NCBI GenBank assembly: GCA_964500445.1
Contig: CAZCOG010000024.1
Coordinates: forward strand, 1 to 64,000
Length of the DNA stretch: 64,000 nucleotides
Source of the DNA: Persicitalea sp964500445
Lineage (GTDB): Bacteria > Bacteroidota > Bacteroidia > Cytophagales > Spirosomataceae
Reading direction: 5' to 3'
Part shown: positions 26,828 through 35,005 of the stretch, piece by piece
Position numbering within the stretch: position 1 is the first letter of the stretch
Layout: every line of letters begins with the position of its first letter
Notes under the pieces: model-generated
What the model was told of the DNA's origin: nothing
Seen by the model: the letters and a program-made list of their open reading frames with translations, nothing else
Databases searched by the model: none
Program-made: the position numbers and the translations under genes

Positions 26828-27040
26828 ATGAAGAAGAAAATTGCAAGCTTATTGATGATGGCCGGTATTCTGGCCATGGGTTCCGCCAGCGTGCAGTCAG
26901 AGCCTGAGCCAGAAAAAGGTCCGGTGACAATCTGCTACTATGGCGTAACGATGAAGGTCTCACAGAAGATCGCCAATCGTTATTATAAGATCGGTGCAGT
27001 GCCTGGTGCTTGCGGAGAGGAAATGGAGACACCACTCTAG
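26828..27040 (+). CDS. Small secreted protein with two cysteines, family unknown
   Basis: The 70-residue product has a signal peptide (MKKKIASLLMMAGILAMGSA, cleavage about residue 24) and a mature part of about 46 residues with an acidic EPEPEK start, two Cys (in VTICYYG and GACGEE) and a basic middle (KIANRYYKIG). I do not recognise it. The Cys pair could form a disulfide in the periplasm. The start at 26828 follows a T-rich leader and a plausible promoter; a perfect terminator lies 32 bases after the stop, which argues that it is a real gene. It stands directly before the iterated hairpin region. Confidence 0.65.
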   Translation: MKKKIASLLMMAGILAMGSASVQSEPEPEKGPVTICYYGVTMKVSQKIANRYYKIGAVPGACGEEMETPL

Positions 27041-27071
27041 CCTGAATAGGCACACTCCAATCGTTACTAAA

Positions 27072-27108
27072 AAGCCCCTTTACCAGTCTGGTGAAGGGGC
27101 TTTTTTAT
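27072..27108 (+). terminator. Terminator of the small secreted protein gene
   Basis: AAGCCCCTTTACC pairs with GGTGAAGGGGCTT (13 bp, one G-T pair) around AGTCT, followed by TTTTATTTTT. A diverged copy of this hairpin and its left flank recurs at 27614-27665. Confidence 0.9.
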
Positions 27109-27540
27109 TTTTAGTCCGTGCAACCTTTTTACTTGAAAAGGTAACTAATTAAGAGACCGGATTGCCAAAAACTCCAATTGGAACTAATGGTTGCGTATGT
27201 GTGTAGTGAGAGGCTCGATGCAATATGTATGCTAGGAGGATGATTCAAGAGGTAGTATTGGCATTATTTTTGCACTAAAATTATTCGAATAATTGATTAT
27301 ACTAAATGAACATCACCCTAAGTAATTACATGTTAACAGACAAATATTTTACATATCTTGAGATGTGAATTATAAGAAAGTCCCAAATGATTCGTCCACT
27401 AGTTTTGGAAAGTTGTTTAACGAATTATAGATTAGCTAATTGAGCTGTTTTCCTGTATTGCCAGCCCAACGTTTGGTTGGTTTGCTCTAGCAAATAGTTC
27501 CTTCGGGAATATCAAGATAATTAGTGTGTGTATAGTGCGA

Positions 27541-28050
27541 ACAGCCTGGCAGCTTTGCAGCCAGGCTGTTTTTTTGTCATGCACACTCCTTGCTTTTAAT
27601 TATTGCCAGCTCAAATCGTTATCAAAAAGCCCTTTCACCAAAATCAGGTGAAAGGGACAGTTTTTGCCAAATCTGCGTTCTTTAGAAAGAAAAGCAGTGG
27701 ATACGGATTTGGTAGGAACTTTAACCAGCGATCGTGAGATCTTCTAGCTAATAATTGTGAAAGTAATCCGGACAGCCTGGCGGCTTTGCTGCCAGACTGT
27801 TTTTTTAGTACCCCATACTCCTAACTCAGCAGACAGGCTGAGATAACGTACGACCGACTCCGCGTTTCAGATTCTTCTGGGATAAAACCAAACTGCCATT
27901 GTTCACCTGGACAATGAGAAATCTTGCATAACTGTTTCAAAATAAAACATTTATTTGATCTTATATAATAGGAAATAGCTCATTTAAAATATATGAGCGA
28001 AAGAAATTGAAAGTATGCACAGCCTGGTGGCATTGCGGCTAGGCTGTTTT
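27541..28050 (+). repeat. Three iterated hairpins of one type (possible small-RNA terminators)
   Basis: Hairpins start at 27541, 27772 and 28019. Each opens ACAGCCTGG, has a short loop around TTTGC or ATTGC, and closes with GCCAG(G/A)CTGT or GGCTAGGCTGT; the first two run into seven and six or more T, the third into TTTT. Left flanks are related as well (AATTGTGAAAGTA, AATTGAAAGTATGC and a looser version), and right flanks of the first two share an ACTCCT motif. Spacing is 231 and 247 bases. Paired changes keep the stems, which argues for conserved structure or recent duplication. Confidence 0.6.
27614..27665 (+). repeat. Diverged copy of the 27072 terminator
   Basis: AAATCGTTATCAAAAAGCCC followed by CCCTTTCACC/GGTGAAAGGG (10-bp stem) and ACAGTTTTT copies the CAATCGTTACTAAAAAGCCC segment and hairpin at 27059-27103. 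It suggests that a terminator with its left flank was duplicated, or that two related small transcripts end here. Confidence 0.6.
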
Positions 28051-28448
28051 CTGCCTGGGGCCTGCTCTGCGTAAAGACTAGGTTAATTAGAAACGATTTT
28101 CAGCAATAGATGCTTTATCGCTCTTACTGGGGCCTTGTGCTATTGATCCGAGGATGCACGAGTACCTGAAATGCTGGTGCTGCGTGGAAGCTGGATGGAG
28201 TCAGGACGACCCCAAGGCACCGATAGCGAAGAAGGCAGAGTGAGAGTCGGATCGAACAGAGGGTGGGAGAGCAGTACGTTATTCAAGATTTATCGCGACT
28301 AGTTCATGAAGAAACCCGGGAAGTTTGTTGGGGCAATTTTGCTCCCATTTTACGAAAATTCAAGATTCCTCCGACCACGCAACCTATCCCCATTTTCCTC
28401 CGTACTATGGACAGTTCAATAGCTTTCCAACTCTAAATTTGCCTGCTT

Positions 28449-29291
28449 ATGAAATCTTTGTCCGCTTCCCGTCACCTGCTGACAGCCGCGTGTATTCTGG
28501 CCATTAGCCTCTCCTGCACCGACAACTCAACAGTCGCACCCCCCGCTCCAACCAACGACGTTGGCATTAAAGAAACCAGCCTGGGAAAGGTACTTGCCGA
28601 TGCCAGTGGTAAAACCCTGTATTTTTTCGCTAAAGATGTAGCGGGTACCTCAACGTGTGCAGGGGGCTGTCTCGACACCTGGCCTGTTTTTTCCAAATCC
28701 ATTACAAAGCTGGACCCTGGTTTGTCCGCTACTGATTTTGGCAGCATCACCCGTGCCGACGGCACCACCCAAACTACCTACAAAAGTTGGCCGCTCTACT
28801 ACTACAATAGTGATGTCGCCGCCGGGGACGTGAAGGGCGAAAACGTGGGTAAGGTATGGTTCGTCGCTAAACCCGCCTACTCGATCATGATTGCAAGTGC
28901 ACAACTGGTAGGTAACGATGGTAAATCTTACATGGCTGATTACAAAGAAGGTATGGGGGTGAGTCAGTTCTTTGTGGACGAAACGGGACGTACCCTCTAT
29001 GGTTTTGCCAATGACAAAAAAAATACGAATAAATACACCAAATCCGATTTTAGCAATGATGGTACCTGGCCAATCTATAACGCAGAACTGAAAGATCTGC
29101 CCTCTACGATTGACAAATCGTTGTTCAGCGTGATCGATGTTTTTGGTAAGAAACAACTCACTTACAAGGGGTGGCCCCTGTACTACTTTGGGTCGGACAA
29201 TGGGGTCCGGGGAGCCACCAAGGGAGTAAGTGTTCCCAGGCCCGGAGTTTGGCCGATTGTCAATCTGGACTCACCGAATGCGCCAGAATAG
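28449..29291 (+). CDS. Lipoprotein with secreted YxWxxD-type repeats (COG4315-like)
   Basis: The 280-residue protein has a lipoprotein signal (ILAISLSC, lipidated Cys near 23) and then two copies of the secreted repeat of unknown function. Copy one has LGKVLADASGKTLYFFAKD, a Cys pair (TCAGGCLDTWPVF) and TYKSWPLYYYNSD; copy two has FFVDETGRTLYGFANDK, DGTWPIYN and TYKGWPLYYFGSD. The repeat's Cys and Trp-Pro motifs are conserved in the family, whose function is not established. It ends in VWPIVN plus a short tail. It appears monocistronic with its own terminator. Confidence 0.85.
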   Translation: MKSLSASRHLLTAACILAISLSCTDNSTVAPPAPTNDVGIKETSLGKVLADASGKTLYFFAKDVAGTSTCAGGCLDTWPVFSKSITKLDPGLSATDFGSITRADGTTQTTYKSWPLYYYNSDVAAGDVKGENVGKVWFVAKPAYSIMIASAQLVGNDGKSYMADYKEGMGVSQFFVDETGRTLYGFANDKKNTNKYTKSDFSNDGTWPIYNAELKDLPSTIDKSLFSVIDVFGKKQLTYKGWPLYYFGSDNGVRGATKGVSVPRPGVWPIVNLDSPNAPE

Positions 29292-29375
29292 GATCACTTT
29301 TGTACAGCGATAACCGAGGCCCAAAGTAAAGGACTGCTTTCTAAGGTCCTCAGTATTTGGGATTGCGGTATTCCG

Positions 29376-29414
29376 ACAGCCGTCCGGGCACTTCCTAGCG
29401 GCTGTTATTCTTTC
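29376..29414 (+). terminator. Terminator after the repeat lipoprotein gene
   Basis: ACAGCCG pairs with CGGCTGT around a 16-base loop, followed by TATTCTTTCTT. It lies 85 bases after the stop codon. Confidence 0.6.
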
Positions 29415-29736
29415 TTACGATACCAATTCTTCCCTTGTCTTAATTTCTGCATAAACCCTGAATCCGGGGCTTCGCTGCGCTGGGACAGCGGGCCACGGTG
29501 CGCGCATTACTAAGCAATAACCGGGAGCAGAGACTTCACCGGAGAAAAAACAAAACCGCCTGGTCGAGTATCGGGCGTTTTTTTGCATTTGAAATTGAGA
29601 AAGGATGCAGTTGGAGAATCCTGCACTGGCTGCTAGGGAGAGAGGGTTTTGGGAGAGAGCGAAGAAGACGATTGAAAATCCTGGGGGGATGAGTTTGTTT
29701 TGAAATGGAGAGAGCCCCGTTTGGGGCTCTTTTTTT
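29415..29736 (+). other. Gene-free segment ending in two terminator-like hairpins
   Basis: After the lipoprotein terminator, a GC-rich stretch (29455-29545) is followed by a weak hairpin with a T-run (CCGCC/GGGCG, 29556-29584) and a perfect one, AGAGCCCC-GTTT-GGGGCTCT with seven T (29711-29736). No gene on the plus strand explains two plus-direction terminators, so a small RNA is possible. The last one also abuts the stop codon of the AbiGi-like gene on the other strand. Confidence 0.45.
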
Positions 29737-30736
29737 AGTGGGCAATGTAATTTTTTTTGAGATCGTCGTAGGTACTGATTTTCCTAATAAATTTTACTTT
29801 ATCACTTGCTGGAATCTCAATGCCACAAATGGTAAATTGATTTTCAATGCTGTTAATCAAATTCTCCGCGTCAGAATCATTGTCTACAATAATTTTCGAA
29901 ATGTCATCCAGATTGAAGGAAAGCATGCTTGAAAATGAATCAAACGGCCTTTTTCTAGTTTCATCAAATAAATTTTTTAGATATGTATAAATGGCTTGGT
30001 CTTCGGTAAGTTTCAGTATGGATTGCACGTAGTGCTTGAACATAGGAGGTATTGGATTGATAAATGCATATACAAGATTTACAGGAGGAATGTATCTCCA
30101 CTCCCTCTCATTATAAAATACATAATTAGGAATTTTACTTCCATTTCGGTAATAATCTCCTTTATATTGTTTAGTATAAAGGAGGCTTCTGGAAAATGTA
30201 TTCAGTAACTCTATATAATTCCCATCTGATATTTTTTCCATGATCATTTTTCCGACTATTCTTGCTGGGTCATTGAATTCAATTTCATGATTTGATAATC
30301 TTTGAATTTTTTGAAAAAAGGAACTATTGCTTTCTCTCTCTTCATATTCTTTTAGTAATAGCTTTAATTCGTTTGCTATCATAATGTCTTTTGTGGTGCT
30401 CACATCAAGTCGTTGCAAGATTCTGGCTAGGTGAGATTCTTGATTGAGGTAAATTAATGGATTTAAGCCATTTTCTATGCTCCATTCCTTAGTCATCCCG
30501 AGTGCGTAAACCTTTTCTCCTCCATTGTAACAATAAATTTCTGTGTGTTTTTTCACTAATGTTAGAGGTATATCACAAAAGCAAACCATAGGTACATGTA
30601 CATGTAGAGAAGTCATGGAGTCGAGAGGATGGATCTCTTTGTATCTGTTGACTCGAAAGCCAGAATTGAGAATACTTTTTAATGTACTTAAATCACCACT
30701 CGTGAAATGGAATAGGGAGGAAGAACTAATGGCCAT
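29735..30736 (-). CDS. AbiGi-like abortive-infection (phage resistance) protein
   Basis: The 333-residue protein resembles the AbiGi family: LFHFTSGDLSTLKSILNSGF near the start, VPMVCFCDIPLTLVKKHTE, YALGMTKEWSIENGLNPLIY, and YNEREWRYIPPV near residue 210. This is a known phage-resistance-associated family; in Lactococcus it is paired with AbiGii, for which I see no partner here. The gene is strongly AT-rich relative to its neighbours, on the opposite strand, and 520 bases from a tRNA gene, all signs of acquired DNA. Biochemical activity is not established from sequence. Confidence 0.75.
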   Translation of the reverse strand: MAISSSSLFHFTSGDLSTLKSILNSGFRVNRYKEIHPLDSMTSLHVHVPMVCFCDIPLTLVKKHTEIYCYNGGEKVYALGMTKEWSIENGLNPLIYLNQESHLARILQRLDVSTTKDIMIANELKLLLKEYEERESNSSFFQKIQRLSNHEIEFNDPARIVGKMIMEKISDGNYIELLNTFSRSLLYTKQYKGDYYRNGSKIPNYVFYNEREWRYIPPVNLVYAFINPIPPMFKHYVQSILKLTEDQAIYTYLKNLFDETRKRPFDSFSSMLSFNLDDISKIIVDNDSDAENLINSIENQFTICGIEIPASDKVKFIRKISTYDDLKKNYIAH

Positions 30737-31218
30737 ATGCTTAGAAATTTAGTTTCAGGCAATATACAGAATCGTCCTACTCTCTCATAAAGTCACGCTG
30801 CATCTTGCGGCGTGACTTTATGTTTTCAGGCACCATAAGTGAGATGGATTTGGCCCTGCTTGGAGATTTCAAGCTTGAAAAGGGCAACCACCGGATGGAA
30901 AAGTTCAAGGATCACCTGTTGGTACATGCGACGTTGAATGCTCGTGATCAGGAGTACTTTGAGAAAATAAAAAAAGCGTGGTCGTAGGCCACGAAAAAGC
31001 CCACGCGTACGATTCAGCGGGATCGGTTCGAGTTTCGCGGCCAGCGCGGGTACTCAAGCGTAATCATCAATACAAATTTCCTGGAAAGATCACCACCTGA
31101 ATCGCCTGGAACGGCTTCTCGGTAAGGGTATTTTGATCGGAATCTGGCATGGAAAAGCCCAGTGTATCGATGAGAAACTGGCACTTATTTGGCACCAAGG
31201 GGTTTTTGTTACGCGAAA
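30737..31218. other. Intergenic remnant region between AbiGi-like gene and tRNA-Ser
   Basis: At 30786-30822 CATAAAGTCACGC and GCGTGACTTTATG form a perfect 13-bp stem with loop TGCATCTTGCG, followed by TTTTC. Next, a short open frame (30844-30987) would give about 47 residues (MDLALLGDFKLEKGN..., ending KIKKAW S) with normal-looking composition but no recognisable family and no good ribosome site. It could be the tail of a lost gene. Nothing else is seen up to the tRNA terminator. Confidence 0.4.
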
Positions 31219-31251
31219 AGCGGCCCGAACTGATTGGTTCTGAGCCGCTTA
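31219..31251 (-). terminator. Terminator-like hairpin after tRNA-Ser
   Basis: On the minus strand AAGCGGC...GAAC pairs with GTTC...GCCGCTT with a small internal loop, followed by TTCGCG. It lies eight bases past the tRNA 3' end. Confidence 0.5.
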
Positions 31252-31258
31252 CGTGTTG

Positions 31259-31343
31259 CAGAGGAAGAGGGATTCGAACCCCCGGTGGGTTGCCCCACAA
31301 CAGTTTTCAAGACTGCCGCATTCGACCACTCTGCCATTCCTCT
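31259..31343 (-). tRNA. tRNA-Ser (anticodon UGA)
   Basis: Read on the minus strand, the sequence folds as a class II tRNA: acceptor AGAGGAA/TTCCTCT, D-loop GCAGAGTGGTCGAATGCG, anticodon stem CAGT/ACTG with loop CTTGAAA (anticodon TGA), a long variable arm (TGTGGGGCAACCCACC), and TPsiC GGGGGTTCGAATCCCTC. It is 85 bases with discriminator G; no CCA is encoded. Confidence 0.95.
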
Positions 31344-31502
31344 TTGGTCAAACTAGGCTGCAAAATTAAGCATCATTTCCATTCTGTCAATACTTTTGGC
31401 AGAAAAAATCTTTCGATGCCGCTTCTCTACACATAAAACCCTAGTTTTGTATCAGAGGATGCTTTACTCAATCTCAACTCTCAACCTTCAACTCTCCACA
31501 AA

Positions 31503-33776
31503 ATGAAGTCTGAAATAAACGACGGCAATGCCATTCCCACCGTCGAAACCGCTCGCAAACTTGGCGTACTGCCCGAAGAATTCGCTCGTATTGAAGAAAT
31601 TCTGGGTCGCACGCCCAACTTTACCGAGCTCAGTATATTCTCCGTAATGTGGTCGGAGCACTGTTCCTACAAAAATTCCATCGTATGGCTCAAAACCCTG
31701 CCGCGTGACTCGGACCGGATGCTGGCCAAGGCCGGCGAAGAAAATGCCGGACTGGTCGACATCGGCGACGGGCTGGCATGTAGTTTCAAGATCGAGTCGC
31801 ACAACCACCCTTCGGCGCTGGAACCTTATCAAGGTGCCGCCACGGGGGTAGGGGGTATCAACCGGGACATATTCACGATGGGCGCCCGGCCCATTGCGCA
31901 GCTCAATTCGCTGCGGTTTGGTAATCCCGAACTGGCCAAAACGAAATGGCTGGTGCGTGGCGTGGTGAAAGGCATTGGTGATTATGGCAACGCTTTCGGT
32001 ATTCCGACGGTCGGCGGTGAGGTGTTTTTCGACGAGTGCTATAACACCAACCCACTCGTAAACGCTTTTTCGGCGGGCATTGTGGAAGTAGGAAAAGTGG
32101 CCAAGGCTACCTCTTATGGCGTCGGAAATCCGGTATATATCGTCGGCTCGGCCACGGGTAAGGACGGAATCCACGGGGCAACATTCGCTTCCGAAGATAT
32201 TTCGGATAAGTCGAACGAGAAACTACCCGCGGTGCAGGTAGGTGACCCATTCATGGAGAAACTATTGCTGGAAGCTACCCTGGAAATCATCGCCACGGGC
32301 CACGTGATCGGCATTCAGGATATGGGCGCGGCGGGCATCATCTGCTCTACCTCCGAAATGAGCGCCAAAGGCGAGCATGGTATGGTGATCGATCTCGACA
32401 AAGTACCTACCCGGCAAGCCAATATGCATGGCTGGGAAATCCTGCTGTCGGAGTCACAGGAACGGATGCTGGTGGTAGTTCAGAAAGGGAAGGAGGACAT
32501 CATTCAGGGTATTTTTGACAAATGGGATTTGCACTGTGTGCAAATCGGCGAAGTAGTACCCGCCGGACCGGACGATGCCGGACGCCTGCATTTTTATCAG
32601 CACGGCGAACTCATCGCCGACGTTCCCGCGCACGATCTGGTGCTGGGCGGCGGTGCGCCGCAGTACCACCGCGAGTACCGCGAACCCGCGTACTACCAGA
32701 AATTCAAAGAGTTCGATATTGATAAAGTACCTGATGTCGGGAAAGAGGAGATCGGTAAAGTGGCCCGACACCTGCTTGCCCATCCCAACATCGCTTCCAA
32801 GCGGTGGATTTACGAACAGTACGATTCCATGGTGGGTACGGCCAACCGCAGTACCAATCGTCCGTCCGACGCCGCCGTGGTGCGTATCCGGGATGTAGAT
32901 AGACCCGACTACAAAAAAGGCATCGCCATGACGGTAGACTGCAACAGTCGCTATGTCAACGCCGATCCGTTTGTGGGCGCGCAAATTGCCGTGTCGGAAG
33001 CCGCCCGTAATCTGACCTGTACCGGTGCCGAGCCGCTGGCCGTGACCAACAACCTCAATTTCGGCAATCCTTACGTGCCGGAGGTGTATTGGCAGTTTGT
33101 GCAGGCGGTAAAAGGCATGGGCGCGGCCTGCGAGAGATTCGGTACTCCCGTCACAGGCGGCAACGTGAGTTTCTACAACCAGAGCTCGGATGATGGTCCC
33201 GTGTTTCCGACACCCACGATCGGCATGATCGGCCTCATGGAAGATCCTGCTCACCAGATGACGCTCGACTTCAAAGCCACTGACGATCTGATTTATTTGG
33301 TCGGAGCGCCAAAGAACGATATTGCCTCATCTGAATACCTGTACAGCTACCGCAAGGTAAAGGAGTCGCCTGCTCCGGCTTTCGATATGGAAGAGGAGTA
33401 CACGCTGCATCAGGCGGTCAAAAAGCTTATCGTCAAAAGTCTGGTGCAATCCGTTCACGATGTATCGGACGGAGGACTATTTGTAGCGCTGGCTGAATCG
33501 GCGATGCCGCGCGGACTGGGTTTCCAGATTGCCAGCGACACGAATTTCCGCACGGACGCCTACCTTTTCGGGGAGGCGCAGGGAAGGGTACTGGTATCGG
33601 TGAAGCCCGCGCAACAGGCGGAGTTTCAAAAGTACCTGGGCGGTGATCTGAAAATACCGCACACTCTGCTGGGAACAGTGACGGCGCATGATTTTGTGGT
33701 TGACAAGGAAGTAGTGATAGGTACTTCTGAGGCGAAGGGGCTGTATGATAACTCTCTGGGGGAGTTAATGAAGTAG
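31503..33776 (+). CDS. purL: Phosphoribosylformylglycinamidine synthase subunit PurL
   Basis: The 757-residue enzyme makes FGAM from FGAR, ATP and ammonia in purine synthesis, working with PurQ and PurS. Family motifs are in order: MWSEHCSYKNS near 55, KIESHNHPSALEPYQGAATGVGG in parts near 100, IGDYGNAFGIPTVGGEV, ATVDCN-like TVDCNSRY, EAARNLTCTGAEPLAVTNNLNFGNP, and VTGGNVSFYNQS. Length fits the small-subunit type, so the glutaminase part must be elsewhere. The start ATG at 31503 follows the tRNA region. It has no obvious operon partner. Confidence 0.97.
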   Translation: MKSEINDGNAIPTVETARKLGVLPEEFARIEEILGRTPNFTELSIFSVMWSEHCSYKNSIVWLKTLPRDSDRMLAKAGEENAGLVDIGDGLACSFKIESHNHPSALEPYQGAATGVGGINRDIFTMGARPIAQLNSLRFGNPELAKTKWLVRGVVKGIGDYGNAFGIPTVGGEVFFDECYNTNPLVNAFSAGIVEVGKVAKATSYGVGNPVYIVGSATGKDGIHGATFASEDISDKSNEKLPAVQVGDPFMEKLLLEATLEIIATGHVIGIQDMGAAGIICSTSEMSAKGEHGMVIDLDKVPTRQANMHGWEILLSESQERMLVVVQKGKEDIIQGIFDKWDLHCVQIGEVVPAGPDDAGRLHFYQHGELIADVPAHDLVLGGGAPQYHREYREPAYYQKFKEFDIDKVPDVGKEEIGKVARHLLAHPNIASKRWIYEQYDSMVGTANRSTNRPSDAAVVRIRDVDRPDYKKGIAMTVDCNSRYVNADPFVGAQIAVSEAARNLTCTGAEPLAVTNNLNFGNPYVPEVYWQFVQAVKGMGAACERFGTPVTGGNVSFYNQSSDDGPVFPTPTIGMIGLMEDPAHQMTLDFKATDDLIYLVGAPKNDIASSEYLYSYRKVKESPAPAFDMEEEYTLHQAVKKLIVKSLVQSVHDVSDGGLFVALAESAMPRGLGFQIASDTNFRTDAYLFGEAQGRVLVSVKPAQQAEFQKYLGGDLKIPHTLLGTVTAHDFVVDKEVVIGTSEAKGLYDNSLGELMK

Positions 33777-33861
33777 TTCTGTATCCTGGATTAAATTTAC
33801 AGGAAGCCTGGCTAAGTACTTCTCTGTTAGAAAATGTAAGATTCTCTATTGGCTCTTTCGA

Positions 33862-34383
33862 ATGGATCGTAAGTCGATTTATATATTCCTGATTATTGTC
33901 TTTACGCTGGGCAATACGCTGGCGCAGACTCCTATCCAACCCACCGCCGAATTTACCGTGACCGGTCAGGTAGAACGAGAAGTGAAATTGACTATTTCGG
34001 ACTTGGAAAAGCTGCCGGAATCGGAGATCGGAAGTCTCGAAATTTCCAACCATGCGGGTGAGAAAAGGGGGACGGCTAGTAATATGAAGGGCGTTCTGGT
34101 CAAGGATGTTTTAAAAAATCTGAAATTTAAAGCCGACACGCCCCGACAATTGAACGAGTTTTACCTGACTTTTGTGGCTTCGGATGGCTACAAGGCCGTA
34201 TTTTCCTGGAACGAAATTTTCAATTCTCCCACCGGAGATCATCTGTATCTGGTGACCGAGAAAGCTGGAAAGAAAATCAGCGAAATGGAGGAAAGGATTT
34301 TGCTGGTTACCACGAGCGATTTCAAAACGGGTCGGCGACACATCAAAGCGCTTGGTAGGATTGTAGTGGGGCTGGTAGAATGA
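33862..34383 (+). CDS. Exported molybdopterin-oxidoreductase-like domain protein
   Basis: The 173-residue protein has a signal peptide (IFLIIVFTLGNTLAQ) and one domain resembling the SUOX-type oxidoreductase fold: FTVTGQVEREVKLTISDLEKLP, MKGVLVKDVLKN, LTFVASDGYKAVFSWNEI, and RRHIKALGRIVVGLVE. The Cys that binds molybdenum in true sulfite-oxidase-like enzymes is absent, so it may serve as a binding domain rather than an enzyme. It follows purL by 85 bases but probably is functionally unrelated. Confidence 0.75.
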   Translation: MDRKSIYIFLIIVFTLGNTLAQTPIQPTAEFTVTGQVEREVKLTISDLEKLPESEIGSLEISNHAGEKRGTASNMKGVLVKDVLKNLKFKADTPRQLNEFYLTFVASDGYKAVFSWNEIFNSPTGDHLYLVTEKAGKKISEMEERILLVTTSDFKTGRRHIKALGRIVVGLVE

Positions 34384-34580
34384 TACAACTTATTATTACC
34401 TCGGAGAATTCATAAATGGAACCTTCAAAAGATTAGGATAAATCTATGAATGAACTACCTCGCCATTCTGCGGTGGCGAATGAAGCAGGATTCAGCGTGG
34501 TGAGTATGACCGTGATGGGAGCGATTTTGGGCGGATGGAGAAAAAGTAATGATAGTTGAAAACTGACTGGCGTACAATTA

Positions 34581-34615
34581 AAAAGGGCAGCATCCACTAG
34601 GATGCTGCCCTTTTC
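34581..34615. terminator. Bidirectional terminator
   Basis: AAGGGCAGCATCC and GGATGCTGCCCTT form a perfect 13-bp stem around ACTA, with A-run to the left and TTTTCTG to the right. It serves the gene ending at 34383 and the convergent small gene ending at 34636. Confidence 0.85.
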
Positions 34616-34635
34616 TGTTCTGGAATTCTTATTTA

Positions 34636-34839
34636 TTATTCCTCTGCTCCTGTCAATGCGTCGAAAGCTTCTTTGCAGTCGTTATCGTCGCCAAATTCCC
34701 AGAGAACTTCTTTCTGATCGGACATATTGAAAAGAATACAGGCCTTTTTGCTCTTGTTGGCTATTCCTTTTTGAGCGGTAATCACTTGATCCAGATTGAT
34801 TATCAATCCGGTACCTTCCAGCAGCATCATTTTTGCCAT
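34636..34839 (-). CDS. Small cytoplasmic protein of unknown function
   Basis: The 67-residue product starts at the ATG giving MAKMMLLEGTGLIINLDQVI and continues with KKACILFNMSDQKEVLWEFGDDND, an alternating strand-like pattern ending in an acidic helix. I do not recognise a family with certainty. The start is chosen because the upstream in-frame extension runs through low-quality sequence. It has a terminator 20 bases after its stop, supporting expression. Confidence 0.6.
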   Translation of the reverse strand: MAKMMLLEGTGLIINLDQVITAQKGIANKSKKACILFNMSDQKEVLWEFGDDNDCKEAFDALTGAEE

Positions 34840-35005
34840 AACAAAAAATAATCGGTTAAGTGTTTGGTTAAAAGTCGCGGGCAGTTGCCCATCGGGGTAG
34901 CAAAGATACAAACCATCCCTAAAACTCCGGCCCGGCAACTAGAATTCTTTTACTACTTCCAGCATGATTACGAGCAGCAAGAGGTTTTTTTGTCGGTCAA
35001 AGTAC

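Larger units (their letters stand above)
27109..28448. other. Gene-free segment of about 1.3 kb with repeated hairpins
   Basis: No open frame here is convincing. The segment holds four terminator-like hairpins of two types (listed separately) and, at 27265-27272, TATTTTTG, an exact -7 box. From 28050 to 28320 the sequence is richer in G+C and reads without matches I can name; an open stretch there (ending near 28243) lacks a usable start. The 3' part leads into the promoter of the next lipoprotein gene. Confidence 0.5.

Noticed and set aside
30844..30987. A 47-residue small protein gene
   Set aside because: Composition is plausible but start context is poor and no family is recognised; described as a possible remnant only.
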